DNA from: an uncultured Eubacterium sp.
GTDB taxonomy: Bacteria > Bacillota > Clostridia > Lachnospirales > Lachnospiraceae
Length of the DNA: 53,963 nucleotides
Direction of reading: 5' to 3'
Assembly (NCBI GenBank): GCA_910584875.1
Contig: CAJUDA010000015.1
Coordinates: forward strand, 1-53,963
Under the pieces are notes generated by a model. That model did no database searches and was not told where the DNA came from. It saw nothing but the letters and a program-made list of their open reading frames with translations. Positions 16,011-24,535 of the stretch are shown in pieces. The position numbers and the translations under genes are program-made. The number at the start of each line of letters is the position of its first letter. The first letter of the stretch is position 1.

Positions 16011-17344
16011 TGTTTACAACGATACAGAATGCGTTAAAGACGAAAGAAATCCGCAAAAAACTATTGTATGTGTTATTTGCCCTGATCGTTGTCCGGATCG
16101 GATGTAATATTCCGGTACCGGGCGTAGAAGCAAATGTTATACAGGAAATGTTCAACAACAATCAGGCATTGGGATTTCTGGATGTTATGACAGGTGGATC
16201 CTTTTCAAGAATGTCTATTTTTGCCCTGAATATCACACCATATATTACGGCGTCCATTATTCTGCAGCTTCTTACTATCGCGGTTCCCCGCCTGGAGGAG
16301 ATGCAGAAGGACGGAGAAGACGGGCGGAAAAAGATCAACGAGTATACAAGGTATCTGTCAATTGTGCTGGCTGTCGTTGAGGGCGTGGCCATTATTATTG
16401 GTTTCCGCAATCAGAACCTTTTTTCGGACGGCGGATATGTGCCACTCATCGTGGCTGTCGTAGCACTGACAGCAGGAGCTGCCTTCCTGATGTGGCTCGG
16501 TGAACAGATCACAGAGAAGGGTGTGGGAAATGGTATCTCCATTATCCTGCTGATCAATATCGTTGCCCGTATACCAAGTGATCTGTCCAATCTGTATACG
16601 ACTTATATTGCCGGCGCCGGCAATATCACCAATGCGATCGTTGCTGGTGCAATCATACTGGCGATCATCGTAGCAATGTTTGTCTTTATCGTATGGCTTC
16701 AGGATGGCGAGAGAAGAATTCCGGTACAGTATGCAAAGAAAATACAGGGACATAAAGTGGCTGGCGGACAGTCTACCCATATTCCCCTGAAGGTCAACAC
16801 CGCAGGTGTAATCCCTGTCATTTTTGCAAGCTCCATGATGTCTCTTCCTGTCGTGATTGCAAGTTTTGCCGGCATTCGTCCGGCGACAGGTCCGAATGCG
16901 ACAGTATTCCAGAAACTTCTGACTGTCTGCAACCAGAGTGACTGGTGTAAGATCGGAAGCTGGGGAGAGTTTAAGTATTCACTGGGATTACTGGTATATA
17001 TTGTATTGGTGATTTTCTTTGCCTATTTTTACACTTCAGTTACTTTCAATCCGCTTGAGATTTCAAATAACATGAAGAAGCAGGGGGGCTTTATCCCCGG
17101 TATCCGTCCGGGTAAGCCGACAACCGATTACCTCACCTCTGTGCTGAACAGTATTGTTTTTCTTGGTGCTATCGGAATGGTGATCGTCTGTGTTGTACCG
17201 ATCTTCTTCTCAGGTGCGTTTGGAGCAGATGTTTCATTTAGTGGTACGTCACTGATCATCGTAGTCGGTGTCGTGATCGAGACCCTGAAGCAGATTGAGT
17301 CCCTGGTACTGGTCCGCCATTATAAGGGATTCCTTGGAAACTAA
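16010..17344 (+). CDS. secY: Protein translocase subunit SecY
   Basis: The 444-residue product has the ten-helix SecY pattern, with the conserved start (IRKKLLYVLFALIVVRIG), the plug region near GGSFSRMSIFALNITPYI and the cytoplasmic loop with GERRIPVQYAKK. It forms the membrane channel for Sec-dependent export with SecE and SecG. The start overlaps the rplO stop by one base, as is usual in this operon. The length is normal. Confidence 0.98.
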   Translation: MFTTIQNALKTKEIRKKLLYVLFALIVVRIGCNIPVPGVEANVIQEMFNNNQALGFLDVMTGGSFSRMSIFALNITPYITASIILQLLTIAVPRLEEMQKDGEDGRKKINEYTRYLSIVLAVVEGVAIIIGFRNQNLFSDGGYVPLIVAVVALTAGAAFLMWLGEQITEKGVGNGISIILLINIVARIPSDLSNLYTTYIAGAGNITNAIVAGAIILAIIVAMFVFIVWLQDGERRIPVQYAKKIQGHKVAGGQSTHIPLKVNTAGVIPVIFASSMMSLPVVIASFAGIRPATGPNATVFQKLLTVCNQSDWCKIGSWGEFKYSLGLLVYIVLVIFFAYFYTSVTFNPLEISNNMKKQGGFIPGIRPGKPTTDYLTSVLNSIVFLGAIGMVIVCVVPIFFSGAFGADVSFSGTSLIIVVGVVIETLKQIESLVLVRHYKGFLGN

Positions 17345-17350
17345 TTCAAA

Positions 17351-17367
17351 CACCGTGAATCACGGTG
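17351..17367 (+). repeat. Intergenic hairpin between secY and adk
   Basis: CACCGTG-AAT-CACGGTG is a perfect seven-pair stem just after secY. There is no T run, so it is more likely an RNA-stability or processing site than a terminator. The gap is 108 bases and shows no promoter that I can support. Confidence 0.5.
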
Positions 17368-17452
17368 AAGCAGATAGATGACCGCCTGCCAGGATATTCA
17401 CTGGTGGGAGGTCTCTTATCGCTTAATAAATTAAAAAAGGAAGGAAAAAGGT

Positions 17453-18097
17453 ATGAAAATTGTTATGTTAGGTGCTCCGGGTGCCGGAAAAGGTACCCAG
17501 GCAAAAATGATCTCCGAAAAGTACGGGATTCCTCATATTTCTACGGGTGACATCTTCCGTGCCAACATTAAGGAAAATACGGAACTCGGACAGAAAGCAA
17601 AAGGCTATATGGACAAAGGACTGCTGGTACCGGATGAACTGGTTGTGGATCTGGTCGTAGACCGTCTGGCTCAGGATGATGCGAAGAAAGGGTATGTACT
17701 GGATGGTTTCCCGAGAACGATCCCGCAGGCAGAGGCGCTCACCGATGCGCTTGCAAAGATCGGGGAAAAACTGGATTACGCCATTGACGTCGACGTACCG
17801 GATGAAAACATCGTAACCCGTATGTCAGGCAGACGTGCCTGTGTAAAATGCGGGGGAACATATCACATCAAGTATAATCCGACAAAAGAAGAAGGCATAT
17901 GCGATGCCTGTGGCGGCGAACTGATCCTTCGTGATGATGATAAGCCGGAAACGGTTCAGCAGAGGCTGAGCGTATACCATGAGCAGACGCAGCCTTTGAT
18001 TGATTACTACACCAAAGAGGGTATTCTGAAAGAGGTTGACGGAACGGTTGATCTGAACGATGTATTTGCGGCGATCACTGCCATCCTGGACAAATAG
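17453..18097 (+). CDS. adk: Adenylate kinase
   Basis: The 214-residue enzyme interconverts ATP and AMP with two ADP. It has the P-loop GAPGAGKGT (residues 7-15), the DGFPRT motif and a LID domain with four zinc-type cysteines (130, 133, 150, 153), the Gram-positive form. GGAAGGAAAAAGG precedes the ATG. It lies between secY and map as in most Firmicutes. Confidence 0.98.
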   Translation: MKIVMLGAPGAGKGTQAKMISEKYGIPHISTGDIFRANIKENTELGQKAKGYMDKGLLVPDELVVDLVVDRLAQDDAKKGYVLDGFPRTIPQAEALTDALAKIGEKLDYAIDVDVPDENIVTRMSGRRACVKCGGTYHIKYNPTKEEGICDACGGELILRDDDKPETVQQRLSVYHEQTQPLIDYYTKEGILKEVDGTVDLNDVFAAITAILDK

Positions 18098-18099
18098 AT

Positions 18100-18855
18100 A
18101 TGGCAGTAACGATTAAGTCAGAGCGGGAGATACAGCTCATGCGGGAGGCAGGTAAGATACTTGCTGAGGTGCATGAGAAACTTGCTGAGATGATCGCCCC
18201 AGGTATCACTACCTGGGATATTGACCGGAAGGGGGAGGAACTGATCCGCAGTGCGGACTGCATCCCCTCCTTCAAGGGATATCAGGGATATCCGGCATCA
18301 ATATGTGTATCCATCAATGATGAAGTTGTACATGGAATTCCTTCCAGAGAACACCGTCTTTTTGAGGGAGATATCGTCAGTCTGGATGCCGGAGTGATCT
18401 ATCAGGGATATCAGTCCGATGCGGCGAGAACCCACGGAGTAGGGAAGATCGATCCGGAGGCGCAGCGCCTGATGGATGTGACGAAAGAGAGTTTTTACCG
18501 GGGGATCCGGTATGCCAGGGCAGGCTGCCATTTGTACCAGATTTCTGCGGCGATCCAGAGCTATGTAGAGGAGAATGGTTTTTCCGTGGTCCGCGATCTG
18601 GTGGGTCACGGGATCGGCAGAGAGATGCATGAAGATCCGCAGATCCCGAACTTCAGGCCGAAGCTCCGCAGAGGGATCCGGCTGCGTCCGGGTATGACGC
18701 TCGCCATCGAACCGATGGTAAATGCAGGCGGGTATGAGGTCTGGATGCTGGAAGATGACTGGACGATCGTAACACAGGATGGCATGAAATCTGCTCATTA
18801 TGAAAATACCGTTTTGATCACGGAAGGTGATCCCGAAATCTTATCATTGTTATAG
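18100..18855 (+). CDS. map: Type I methionine aminopeptidase
   Basis: The 251-residue enzyme removes the N-terminal methionine from new proteins. Metal ligands are visible in order: the aspartates of SLDAG and QSDAARTHG, the histidine of GHGIGREMHEDP, and the glutamates of AIEPM and HYENTVLIT. It starts two bases after the adk stop; the ribosome binding site must lie within the end of adk. It lacks the N-terminal extension of some relatives. Confidence 0.97.
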   Translation: MAVTIKSEREIQLMREAGKILAEVHEKLAEMIAPGITTWDIDRKGEELIRSADCIPSFKGYQGYPASICVSINDEVVHGIPSREHRLFEGDIVSLDAGVIYQGYQSDAARTHGVGKIDPEAQRLMDVTKESFYRGIRYARAGCHLYQISAAIQSYVEENGFSVVRDLVGHGIGREMHEDPQIPNFRPKLRRGIRLRPGMTLAIEPMVNAGGYEVWMLEDDWTIVTQDGMKSAHYENTVLITEGDPEILSLL

Positions 18856-18885
18856 GCGTGAATGGAAGCGCGAATGGAGGTAAAA

Positions 18886-19104
18886 ATGTCAAAATCAGAT
18901 GTAATTGAAATTGAGGGAACCGTAGTTGAAAAGCTGCCGAATGCAATGTTCCAGGTAGAATTGGAAAACGGGCACAAGGTCCTGGCTCATATCAGCGGCA
19001 AGCTCCGCATGAATTTTATCCGTATCCTGCCAGGCGATAAGGTAACATTGGAGTTATCCCCTTACGATCTGACAAAGGGAAGGATTGTCTGGAGAGATAA
19101 GTAA
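18886..19104 (+). CDS. infA: Translation initiation factor IF-1
   Basis: The 72-residue OB-fold protein (MSKSDVIEIEGTVVEKLPN, ending GRIVWRDK) blocks the A site during initiation. I chose ATG 18886 because GGAGG at 18875-18879 is correctly spaced and the length is exactly that of the family; the upstream start at 18862 would add eight residues. Confidence 0.97.
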   Translation: MSKSDVIEIEGTVVEKLPNAMFQVELENGHKVLAHISGKLRMNFIRILPGDKVTLELSPYDLTKGRIVWRDK

Positions 19105-19120
19105 TTTTTTTATTTTACAC

Positions 19121-19149
19121 TTGCAATCTGCAAAGTGCTATGTTATACT
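19121..19149 (+). promoter_or_regulatory. Internal promoter before rpmJ
   Basis: TTGCAA (19121-19126) and TATACT (19144-19149) are 17 bases apart. The pair uses the same -35 hexamer as the S10 promoter at 6026. It would drive rpmJ and possibly the alpha-operon genes independently of the long upstream transcript. Confidence 0.7.
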
Positions 19150-19183
19150 TTTAAGCGGACTTTTTTGAAAGGAGGGTATTACT

Positions 19184-19297
19184 GTGAAAGTTAGATCATC
19201 AGTAAAACCGATTTGCGAAAAATGCAAAGTCATTAAAAGAAAGGGTCGCGTCAGAATTATCTGCGAGAATCCGAAACACAAGCAAAGACAAGGCTAA
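19184..19297 (+). CDS. rpmJ: 50S ribosomal protein L36
   Basis: This 37-residue zinc-ribbon protein starts at GTG 19184 behind GAAAGGAGGG. It reads KVRSSVKPICEKCKVIKRKG and has the C-x2-C, C and H zinc ligands of the classical form. It is the smallest ribosomal protein and lies in its usual place between infA and rpsM. Confidence 0.97.
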   Translation: MKVRSSVKPICEKCKVIKRKGRVRIICENPKHKQRQG

Positions 19298-19310
19298 TGA
19301 ATATATCGAA

Positions 19311-19336
19311 AACCGGAAGTCAATCTGCTTCTGGTT
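19311..19336 (+). terminator. Terminator-like hairpin after rpmJ
   Basis: AACCGGAAG pairs with CTTCTGGTT around an eight-base loop, flanked by A and T runs (GAAA before, GTTTTC after). It could terminate or attenuate transcription between rpmJ and rpsM. The T run is interrupted, so efficiency is uncertain. Confidence 0.5.
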
Positions 19337-19556
19337 GTTTTCGTATTTATAAATTCAAGTTCTTGCTTTCTGTGTTACAGTACCAGATCCGTCATTCGGT
19401 TGTCATGGCTGGACAATCGTCCCGGTACTGTGATATCACAACGGTAAGCGCTGTGAGATTTCTCCGTCGGAGTTTCTTCTATATATAATAGGAAATTATA
19501 TGGGGAGGAACCGCGGTTCTTGTTTCATGGAGTTGTTGTGATTTAAAGCGGCTGCA
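19337..19556 (+). promoter_or_regulatory. Structured region upstream of rpsM, candidate alpha-operon leader
   Basis: This part of the 413-base rpmJ-rpsM gap has no gene. A perfect ACAGTACC/GGTACTGT stem (19377-19384 with 19434-19441) encloses a TTGTC/GACAA hairpin (19400-19416). A CTCC/GGAG hairpin follows near 19462, then a TATAAT at about 19484 without a clear -35, and a palindromic GAACCGCGGTTC (19508-19519). The nested arrangement looks like a protein-binding leader, as S4 uses in other bacteria. That role is inference. Confidence 0.4.
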
Positions 19557-19662
19557 AAGCGAATCGTAGATTCGCTTAGAAGAATGGCTTCGCCATTCTT
19601 CACAAAGGAAAGGGGAATGCTAACGCATTCTTCGCAAAGGTAGGGGGATGGCGAAGCCATTC
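19557..19662 (+). repeat. Array of four short hairpins before rpsM
   Basis: AAGCGAATC-GTA-GATTCGCTT (19557-19577), GAAGAATGGC-TTC-GCCATTCTTC (19579-19601), GAATGC-TAAC-GCATTC (19615-19630) and ATGGC-GAA-GCCAT (19648-19660) follow each other. The second and fourth share sequence in inverted loop form. They have the same architecture, stem of 5-10 pairs and 3-4 base loop, as the hairpins in the rpsS-rplV and rpsH-rplF gaps. Confidence 0.75.
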
Positions 19663-19710
19663 TTCACCTACACAAACAAACTATAATTTTAATGGAGGTG
19701 TAAAGCGCAC

Positions 19711-20079
19711 ATGGCTCGTATTAGCGGTGTTGATTTACCAAGAGAGAAACGTGTTGAAATAGGTCTTACCTATATTTACGGCATTGGTGTTGCCAGCTCA
19801 AGAAGGATCCTGGCTGAGGCTAATGTTGACCCGGATATCCGTTGTAAGGATCTGTCGGACGAAGATGTATCCAAGATTCGTGATGTCATCGACCGTACAC
19901 AGACTGTGGAAGGTGATCTCCGCAGGGAAGTGGCACTGAATATCAAGAGATTACAGGAAATTGGATGTTATAGAGGGATCCGTCACAGAAAGGGACTTCC
20001 GGTTCGTGGTCAGAAGACAAAGACCAATGCCAGAACCCGCAAAGGACCAAAACGTACTGTGGCAAATAAGAAGAAATAA
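19711..20079 (+). CDS. rpsM: 30S ribosomal protein S13
   Basis: The 122-residue product starts MARISGVDLPREKRVEIGLTY and ends in the basic tail KTNARTRKGPKRTVANKKK. S13 lies in the head of the 30S subunit, contacting S19 and the P-site tRNA. TGGAGGTG precedes the ATG. It begins the alpha-operon block rpsM-rpsK-rpsD-rpoA-rplQ. Confidence 0.98.
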   Translation: MARISGVDLPREKRVEIGLTYIYGIGVASSRRILAEANVDPDIRCKDLSDEDVSKIRDVIDRTQTVEGDLRREVALNIKRLQEIGCYRGIRHRKGLPVRGQKTKTNARTRKGPKRTVANKKK

Positions 20080-20097
20080 TATAGGAGGGTAAGACTA

Positions 20098-20493
20098 GTG
20101 GCTAAACAAGTTGCAAAAAAAGTGACAAAAAAACGTGTCAAGAAGAATATTGACCGCGGACAGGCACACATTCAGTCATCTTTTAACAATACAATCGTAA
20201 CGCTGACCGATTTAGAAGGAAATGCTATTTCCTGGGCAAGTGCAGGTGGACTTGGTTTCCGTGGTTCTAAAAAATCTACTCCCTACGCTGCACAGATGGC
20301 AGCAGAGACAGCAGCAAAAGCAGCTCTGCCCCATGGTTTGAAATCCGTAGAAGTAATGGTGAAGGGACCGGGTTCAGGAAGAGAAGCAGCGATCCGTGCG
20401 ATCCAGGCATGTGGTATTGAAGTAACCAGTATTCAGGATGTAACTCCTGTTCCACATAATGGATGCCGGCCGCCAAAACGCAGAAGAGTATAA
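20098..20493 (+). CDS. rpsK: 30S ribosomal protein S11
   Basis: The 131-residue product has the family motifs AHIQSSFNNTIVTLTD and the end DVTPVPHNGCRPPKRRRV. It forms part of the platform of the 30S subunit. The start is GTG at 20098 behind ATAGGAGGG. rpsD follows after 82 bases without a clear signal. Confidence 0.98.
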   Translation: MAKQVAKKVTKKRVKKNIDRGQAHIQSSFNNTIVTLTDLEGNAISWASAGGLGFRGSKKSTPYAAQMAAETAAKAALPHGLKSVEVMVKGPGSGREAAIRAIQACGIEVTSIQDVTPVPHNGCRPPKRRRV

Positions 20494-20575
20494 AAAGTGA
20501 AGCAGAGATTCACTATGCAACGCAGACTTCATCAGCATTTGTAGTAGATTTGATTTTATATAGGAGGAATTTAGA

Positions 20576-21169
20576 ATGGCTAGAGATATGACGCCTGTTT
20601 TGAAGAGATGCAGATCTCTGGATCTGGATCCGGTATATCTGGGGATCGACAAAAAATCCAAGAGAAATGCGAGAACCGGAAAGAAGCTGAGCGAATACGG
20701 ACAGCAGTTGAGAGAGAAGCAGAAAGCAAAATTCATCTACGGAGTTCTGGAGAAACCATTCCGTAACTATTTTGCAAAGGCACAGAAACTGAAATATGGA
20801 ACAACAGGTGATAATCTGATGATTCTTCTGGAGCTGAGACTGGATAATGTGATGTTCCGTCTTGGATTTGCCAGAACGAGAAAAGAAGCAAGACAGATCG
20901 TTGATCATAAACACGTACTGGTAAATGGGAAGTCAGTAAGAATCCCGTCTTATCAGTTAAAAGCTGGCGATGTGATTGAAATCAAAGAAAAATTTAAAGG
21001 AGCACAGAGGTATAAAGACATCCTTGAAGTGACCGGTGGAAGACTGGTTCCTGCATGGCTTGAGGCAAATCAGGAAACACTGTCCGGAACGGTTAAGATG
21101 ATCCCGACCAGAGCAGAGATTGATGTTCCGGTAAACGATGTGCTTATTGTCGAGTTGTACTCCAAGTAA
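20576..21169 (+). CDS. rpsD: 30S ribosomal protein S4
   Basis: The 197-residue product has an S4 RNA-binding domain (RLDNVMFRLGFARTRKEARQ) and lacks the N-terminal zinc cysteines, so it is the zinc-free form. S4 nucleates 30S assembly and in many bacteria represses its own operon, which makes the structured region before rpsM a possible target. TAGGAGGA precedes the ATG. Confidence 0.97.
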   Translation: MARDMTPVLKRCRSLDLDPVYLGIDKKSKRNARTGKKLSEYGQQLREKQKAKFIYGVLEKPFRNYFAKAQKLKYGTTGDNLMILLELRLDNVMFRLGFARTRKEARQIVDHKHVLVNGKSVRIPSYQLKAGDVIEIKEKFKGAQRYKDILEVTGGRLVPAWLEANQETLSGTVKMIPTRAEIDVPVNDVLIVELYSK

Positions 21170-21198
21170 TTAAGTAAACCCAAAAGGAGGGTCCAGTC

Positions 21199-22164
21199 GT
21201 GTTTGAATTTGAGAAGCCTAGAATTGAAATTGCTGAGATTTCAGAAGATAAGAAATATGGACGTTTTGTAGTAGAACCACTTGAAAGAGGATACGGAACT
21301 ACTTTGGGTAATTCTTTGAGAAGGATCATGCTGTCATCACTGCCGGGTACGGCTGTCAGTCAGATCAAGATCGACGGAGTCGTACATGAGTTCAGCGGAG
21401 TCCCCGGGGTAAAAGAGGACGTAACAGAGATTGTTATGAACATCAAGAACCTTGCGATCAAAAACAGCAGCGAGGATCTGTCTGCCCCCAAGATGATGTA
21501 CATCGATGCTCATGGCGAAGGTGTGGTAACAGCAGCAGATATTAAGTGTGACTCAGACATTGAGATTGTTAATGCAGATCAGGTCATCGCCACATTAAAT
21601 GGCGATGCCGACTGTAAGCTTTACATCGAGATGACAGTAACAAACGGTCGGGGATATGTAAGTTCAGATAAGAATAAAAGAGACGACATGGCGATTGATG
21701 TGATTCCGATTGATTCGATCTACACACCGATCGAGAGAGTCAATATCAAAGTCGAGAATACGCGTGTAGGTCAGATCACTGATTTTGACAAACTGACGCT
21801 GGATGTATTGACAAACGGGACTTTGGAGCCGGATGAGGCGGTCAGCCTTGCGGCAAAGGTATTGAGCGAGCATCTGAATTCTTTTATCGATCTGTCAGAA
21901 AAGGCAAGAATGGCAGAAGTTATCGTAGAGAAGGAAGAGGATGATTCCCAGAAGGTAATGGATATGAACATCGATGAACTGGAGCTTTCCGTCCGTTCTT
22001 ATAATTGCCTGAAGAGAGCTGGTATCAATACGGTTGAAGAACTTACAAATAAAACCGCAGAGGATATGATGAAGGTTCGTAACTTAGGACGCAAGTCCCT
22101 GGAGGAAGTGCTGACTAAGTTGAAAGAGCTTGGTTTGTCTCTCAGTACGGGAGAATCTGAATAA
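21199..22164 (+). CDS. rpoA: DNA-directed RNA polymerase subunit alpha
   Basis: The 321-residue product has the N-terminal dimerisation domain (RGYGTTLGNSLRRIMLSSLPG) and a C-terminal domain with helix-hairpin-helix features (LSVRSYNCLKRAGINTVEEL and MKVRNLGRKSLEEV) that binds UP elements and activators. The start is GTG at 21199 behind AAAGGAGGG. The length is normal. Confidence 0.98.
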   Translation: MFEFEKPRIEIAEISEDKKYGRFVVEPLERGYGTTLGNSLRRIMLSSLPGTAVSQIKIDGVVHEFSGVPGVKEDVTEIVMNIKNLAIKNSSEDLSAPKMMYIDAHGEGVVTAADIKCDSDIEIVNADQVIATLNGDADCKLYIEMTVTNGRGYVSSDKNKRDDMAIDVIPIDSIYTPIERVNIKVENTRVGQITDFDKLTLDVLTNGTLEPDEAVSLAAKVLSEHLNSFIDLSEKARMAEVIVEKEEDDSQKVMDMNIDELELSVRSYNCLKRAGINTVEELTNKTAEDMMKVRNLGRKSLEEVLTKLKELGLSLSTGESE

Positions 22165-22189
22165 TAGTATTAAACAAGGAGGAAATACA

Positions 22190-22726
22190 ATGGCAGGCTA
22201 TAGAAAACTTGGAAGGACTTCCAGCCAGAGAAAAGCTTTGCTGAGGAATCAGGTGACCAATCTGTTGTATCATGGCAAGATCGTAACGACAGAAGCGAAA
22301 GCAAAAGAGATCCGTAAAATTGCAGAGCATATGATCGCTCTGGCAGTCCGTGAAAAGGATAATTACGAAGTAGTAACTGTTCAGGCGAAAGTGCCTCAGA
22401 AGGATAAAGATGGTAAGAGGATCAAGGAAGTTGTCGATGGTAAAAAAGTAACGGTTTTTGATACTGTAGACAAAGAGATCAAAAAAGACAGTCCGTCCAG
22501 ACTTCATGCAAGACGCCAGATGAAGAAGATGCTCTATCCGGTCAAAGAGGTTCCGGCTGCTACAGCAGGCAGGAAAAAGGGCACAAAGGATATCGACGTT
22601 ACCAATATCCTTTTTGATGAGATCGCTCCGAAGTATGCTGACCGCAACGGCGGTTATACAAGGATCATTAAGATCGGACCACGTAAGGGCGACGCAGCAA
22701 TGGAAGTTGTGATTGAGTTAGTATAA
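22190..22726 (+). CDS. rplQ: 50S ribosomal protein L17
   Basis: The product starts MAGYRKLGRTSSQRKALLRNQ at ATG 22190, seven bases after AAGGAGG; longer in-frame starts overlap rpoA and are unlikely. At 178 residues it is longer than the usual 115-130 because of an insertion of about 50 residues (PQKDKDGKRIKEVVDGKKVT onward) between the helical core and the C-terminal GGYTRIIKIGPRKGDAA. Such insertions are seen in Clostridia. It is the last gene of the super-operon. Confidence 0.96.
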   Translation: MAGYRKLGRTSSQRKALLRNQVTNLLYHGKIVTTEAKAKEIRKIAEHMIALAVREKDNYEVVTVQAKVPQKDKDGKRIKEVVDGKKVTVFDTVDKEIKKDSPSRLHARRQMKKMLYPVKEVPAATAGRKKGTKDIDVTNILFDEIAPKYADRNGGYTRIIKIGPRKGDAAMEVVIELV

Positions 22727-22735
22727 GCAGATCGT

Positions 22736-22764
22736 AAGGGGGACTGTCAGTGACAGTCCCCCTT
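22736..22764 (+). terminator. Strong hairpin after rplQ
   Basis: AAGGGGGACTGTCA and TGACAGTCCCCCTT are perfectly complementary and start ten bases after the rplQ stop. No T run follows, so it may not stop all transcription and may let some reach ecfA1; it could also protect the 3' end of the ribosomal mRNA. Confidence 0.6.
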
Positions 22765-22788
22765 CGTTAATAAGGGAGGCAGTTCGCA

Positions 22789-23664
22789 ATGATTCGTGCA
22801 GAGCATGTTACATACGATTATATAAGAAGAGATGATACGGATCATGTCATCGCAGTAGAAACGGCGGTCGATGATGTCTCTTTTCACGTTTCACCTGGTG
22901 AGTTTGTGGCGATACTCGGGCATAACGGCTCCGGTAAGTCAACGATGGCAAAGCATATCAATGCTTTGCTGACCCCGGAAAAAGGTTCCGTCTATGTTGA
23001 CCATATCGATACATCTGACGAAGAGATGATCTGGGAGATCCGCCAGCGGGTGGGGATGGTATTTCAAAACCCGGACAACCAGATCGTCTACAATGTAGTG
23101 GAAGAGGATGTGGGATTTGGACCGGAAAACCTGGGAGTGCCGACAAAAGAGATCTGGAGGCGGGTGGAAGATGCACTTGCCAGGGTCGGTATGCTCCATG
23201 CAAGGAAGGAGTCTCCCAATAATCTGTCAGGCGGACAAAAACAACGGGTGGCGATCGCCGGCATCCTTGCCATGAAACCGAAATGTATTGTCCTTGACGA
23301 GGCGACGGCGATGCTGGATCCGGCGGGAAGAAAAGAGGTTCTGGATGCCGTCAAAGAATTAAATAAAAAAGAAAATATCACCGTGCTGTGGATCACACAT
23401 CATATGGAAGAAGTGGTGGAAGCAGACAGGGTGATCGTTATGGACGGGGGTCATGTGGCGCTAGAGGGGACTCCACGGGAGATCTTTTCCAGGGTGGAGA
23501 CGATGAAACAGCTTCATCTGGATGTGCCGCAGGTAACCTTACTTGCCCACGAACTGAGAAAAAACGGGATGCGGATACCACAGGATATACTGACCGTGCA
23601 GGAGCTGGTGGACGCAGTGGCGGACAGCATACAGCATACAGGGACAGGGGGGTACATTGTATGA
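22789..23664 (+). CDS. ecfA1: Energy-coupling factor transporter ATPase, EcfA1 type
   Basis: The 291-residue ATPase has a Walker A GHNGSGKST, a Q-loop (VFQNPDNQ), the signature LSGGQKQRVAIAG and Walker B CIVLDEATAMLD. With EcfA2 and EcfT it forms the module that powers uptake of vitamins by several S components encoded elsewhere. AAGGGAGG precedes the ATG. Its stop overlaps the ecfA2 start (ATGA). No S-component gene is in the window. Confidence 0.96.
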   Translation: MIRAEHVTYDYIRRDDTDHVIAVETAVDDVSFHVSPGEFVAILGHNGSGKSTMAKHINALLTPEKGSVYVDHIDTSDEEMIWEIRQRVGMVFQNPDNQIVYNVVEEDVGFGPENLGVPTKEIWRRVEDALARVGMLHARKESPNNLSGGQKQRVAIAGILAMKPKCIVLDEATAMLDPAGRKEVLDAVKELNKKENITVLWITHHMEEVVEADRVIVMDGGHVALEGTPREIFSRVETMKQLHLDVPQVTLLAHELRKNGMRIPQDILTVQELVDAVADSIQHTGTGGYIV

Positions 23665-24512
23665 TCATAGTGAATGAGCTGGAGCATATTTACAATAAAG
23701 GCACCGCTTATGAAAAAAGGGCGCTGCATGATGTTAACCTGAAGATTGACGACGGCGAGTTTATCGGTCTGATCGGACATACCGGCTCCGGGAAATCGAC
23801 GCTGATCCAGCATCTGAACGGAATATTGAAACCGTCCGGCGGCAGTATCTATTTTGATGGAGAAGATATATTTGCCAGAGATTATTCCCTTAAAAAACTG
23901 AGGAGCCGGGTCGGGCTTGTATTCCAGTATCCAGAACACCAGCTGTTTGAGAGTTCGGTGATCGGGGATGTGCAGTTTGGACCCAAAAACATCGGCATGC
24001 CCTCCCTTCAGGTGGAACTGCATGCCTATGAGGCGCTGAAACAGGTGGGGATCGGGGATGAACTGCTGGACGTCTCGCCACTCGAATTGTCGGGAGGACA
24101 GAAGCGGCGTGTGGCGATCGCGGGTGTGCTGGCGATGGAACCGCAGGTACTGATCCTGGACGAGCCGACGGCAGGGCTTGATCCGCAGGGGCGGGATGAG
24201 ATCCTGGATCTGGTGGCGGATCTCCACAAAAAGCGGGGGATCACGGTTATCCTTGTCTCCCACAGCATGGAGGATATTGCAAAATATGTCAAACGTTTGA
24301 TTGTGATGAATGAGGGAACCATACAGTTGGACGGAAGAGTGGAAGAAGTATTTTCCCATCACAGGGAACTGGAGACAATGGGACTGCGGGCACCACAGGT
24401 CACTTATGTGATGGAAGGTCTGGCGGCACGTGGTATATCGCTGCCACACAATGCCGTAACCATGCAGCAGGCAGTGTCAGGGATTCTGGAAGCTGCCGGA
24501 GCTGTCAAATAG
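23661..24512 (+). CDS. ecfA2: Energy-coupling factor transporter ATPase, EcfA2 type
   Basis: The 283-residue ATPase starts MIIVNELEHIYNKGTAYEKR at ATG 23661, overlapping the ecfA1 stop by four bases; the longer upstream frame is inside ecfA1 and not likely. It has Walker A GHTGSGKST, the signature LSGGQKRRVAIAG and Walker B VLILDEPTAGLD. It pairs with EcfA1 as the nucleotide-binding dimer. Confidence 0.96.
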   Translation: MIIVNELEHIYNKGTAYEKRALHDVNLKIDDGEFIGLIGHTGSGKSTLIQHLNGILKPSGGSIYFDGEDIFARDYSLKKLRSRVGLVFQYPEHQLFESSVIGDVQFGPKNIGMPSLQVELHAYEALKQVGIGDELLDVSPLELSGGQKRRVAIAGVLAMEPQVLILDEPTAGLDPQGRDEILDLVADLHKKRGITVILVSHSMEDIAKYVKRLIVMNEGTIQLDGRVEEVFSHHRELETMGLRAPQVTYVMEGLAARGISLPHNAVTMQQAVSGILEAAGAVK

Positions 24513-24535
24513 AAATCATGAAAGAGGTCTGAGTT

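Noticed and set aside
22736..22764. Certain intrinsic terminator after rplQ
   Set aside because: The stem is perfect but no T run follows, so I list it only as a terminator-like hairpin.
23388..23660. Long N-terminal extension of ecfA2 in frame upstream of 23661
   Set aside because: It overlaps ecfA1 entirely and its sequence is a shadow frame; the ATGA overlap at 23661 and the family start decide the shorter form.
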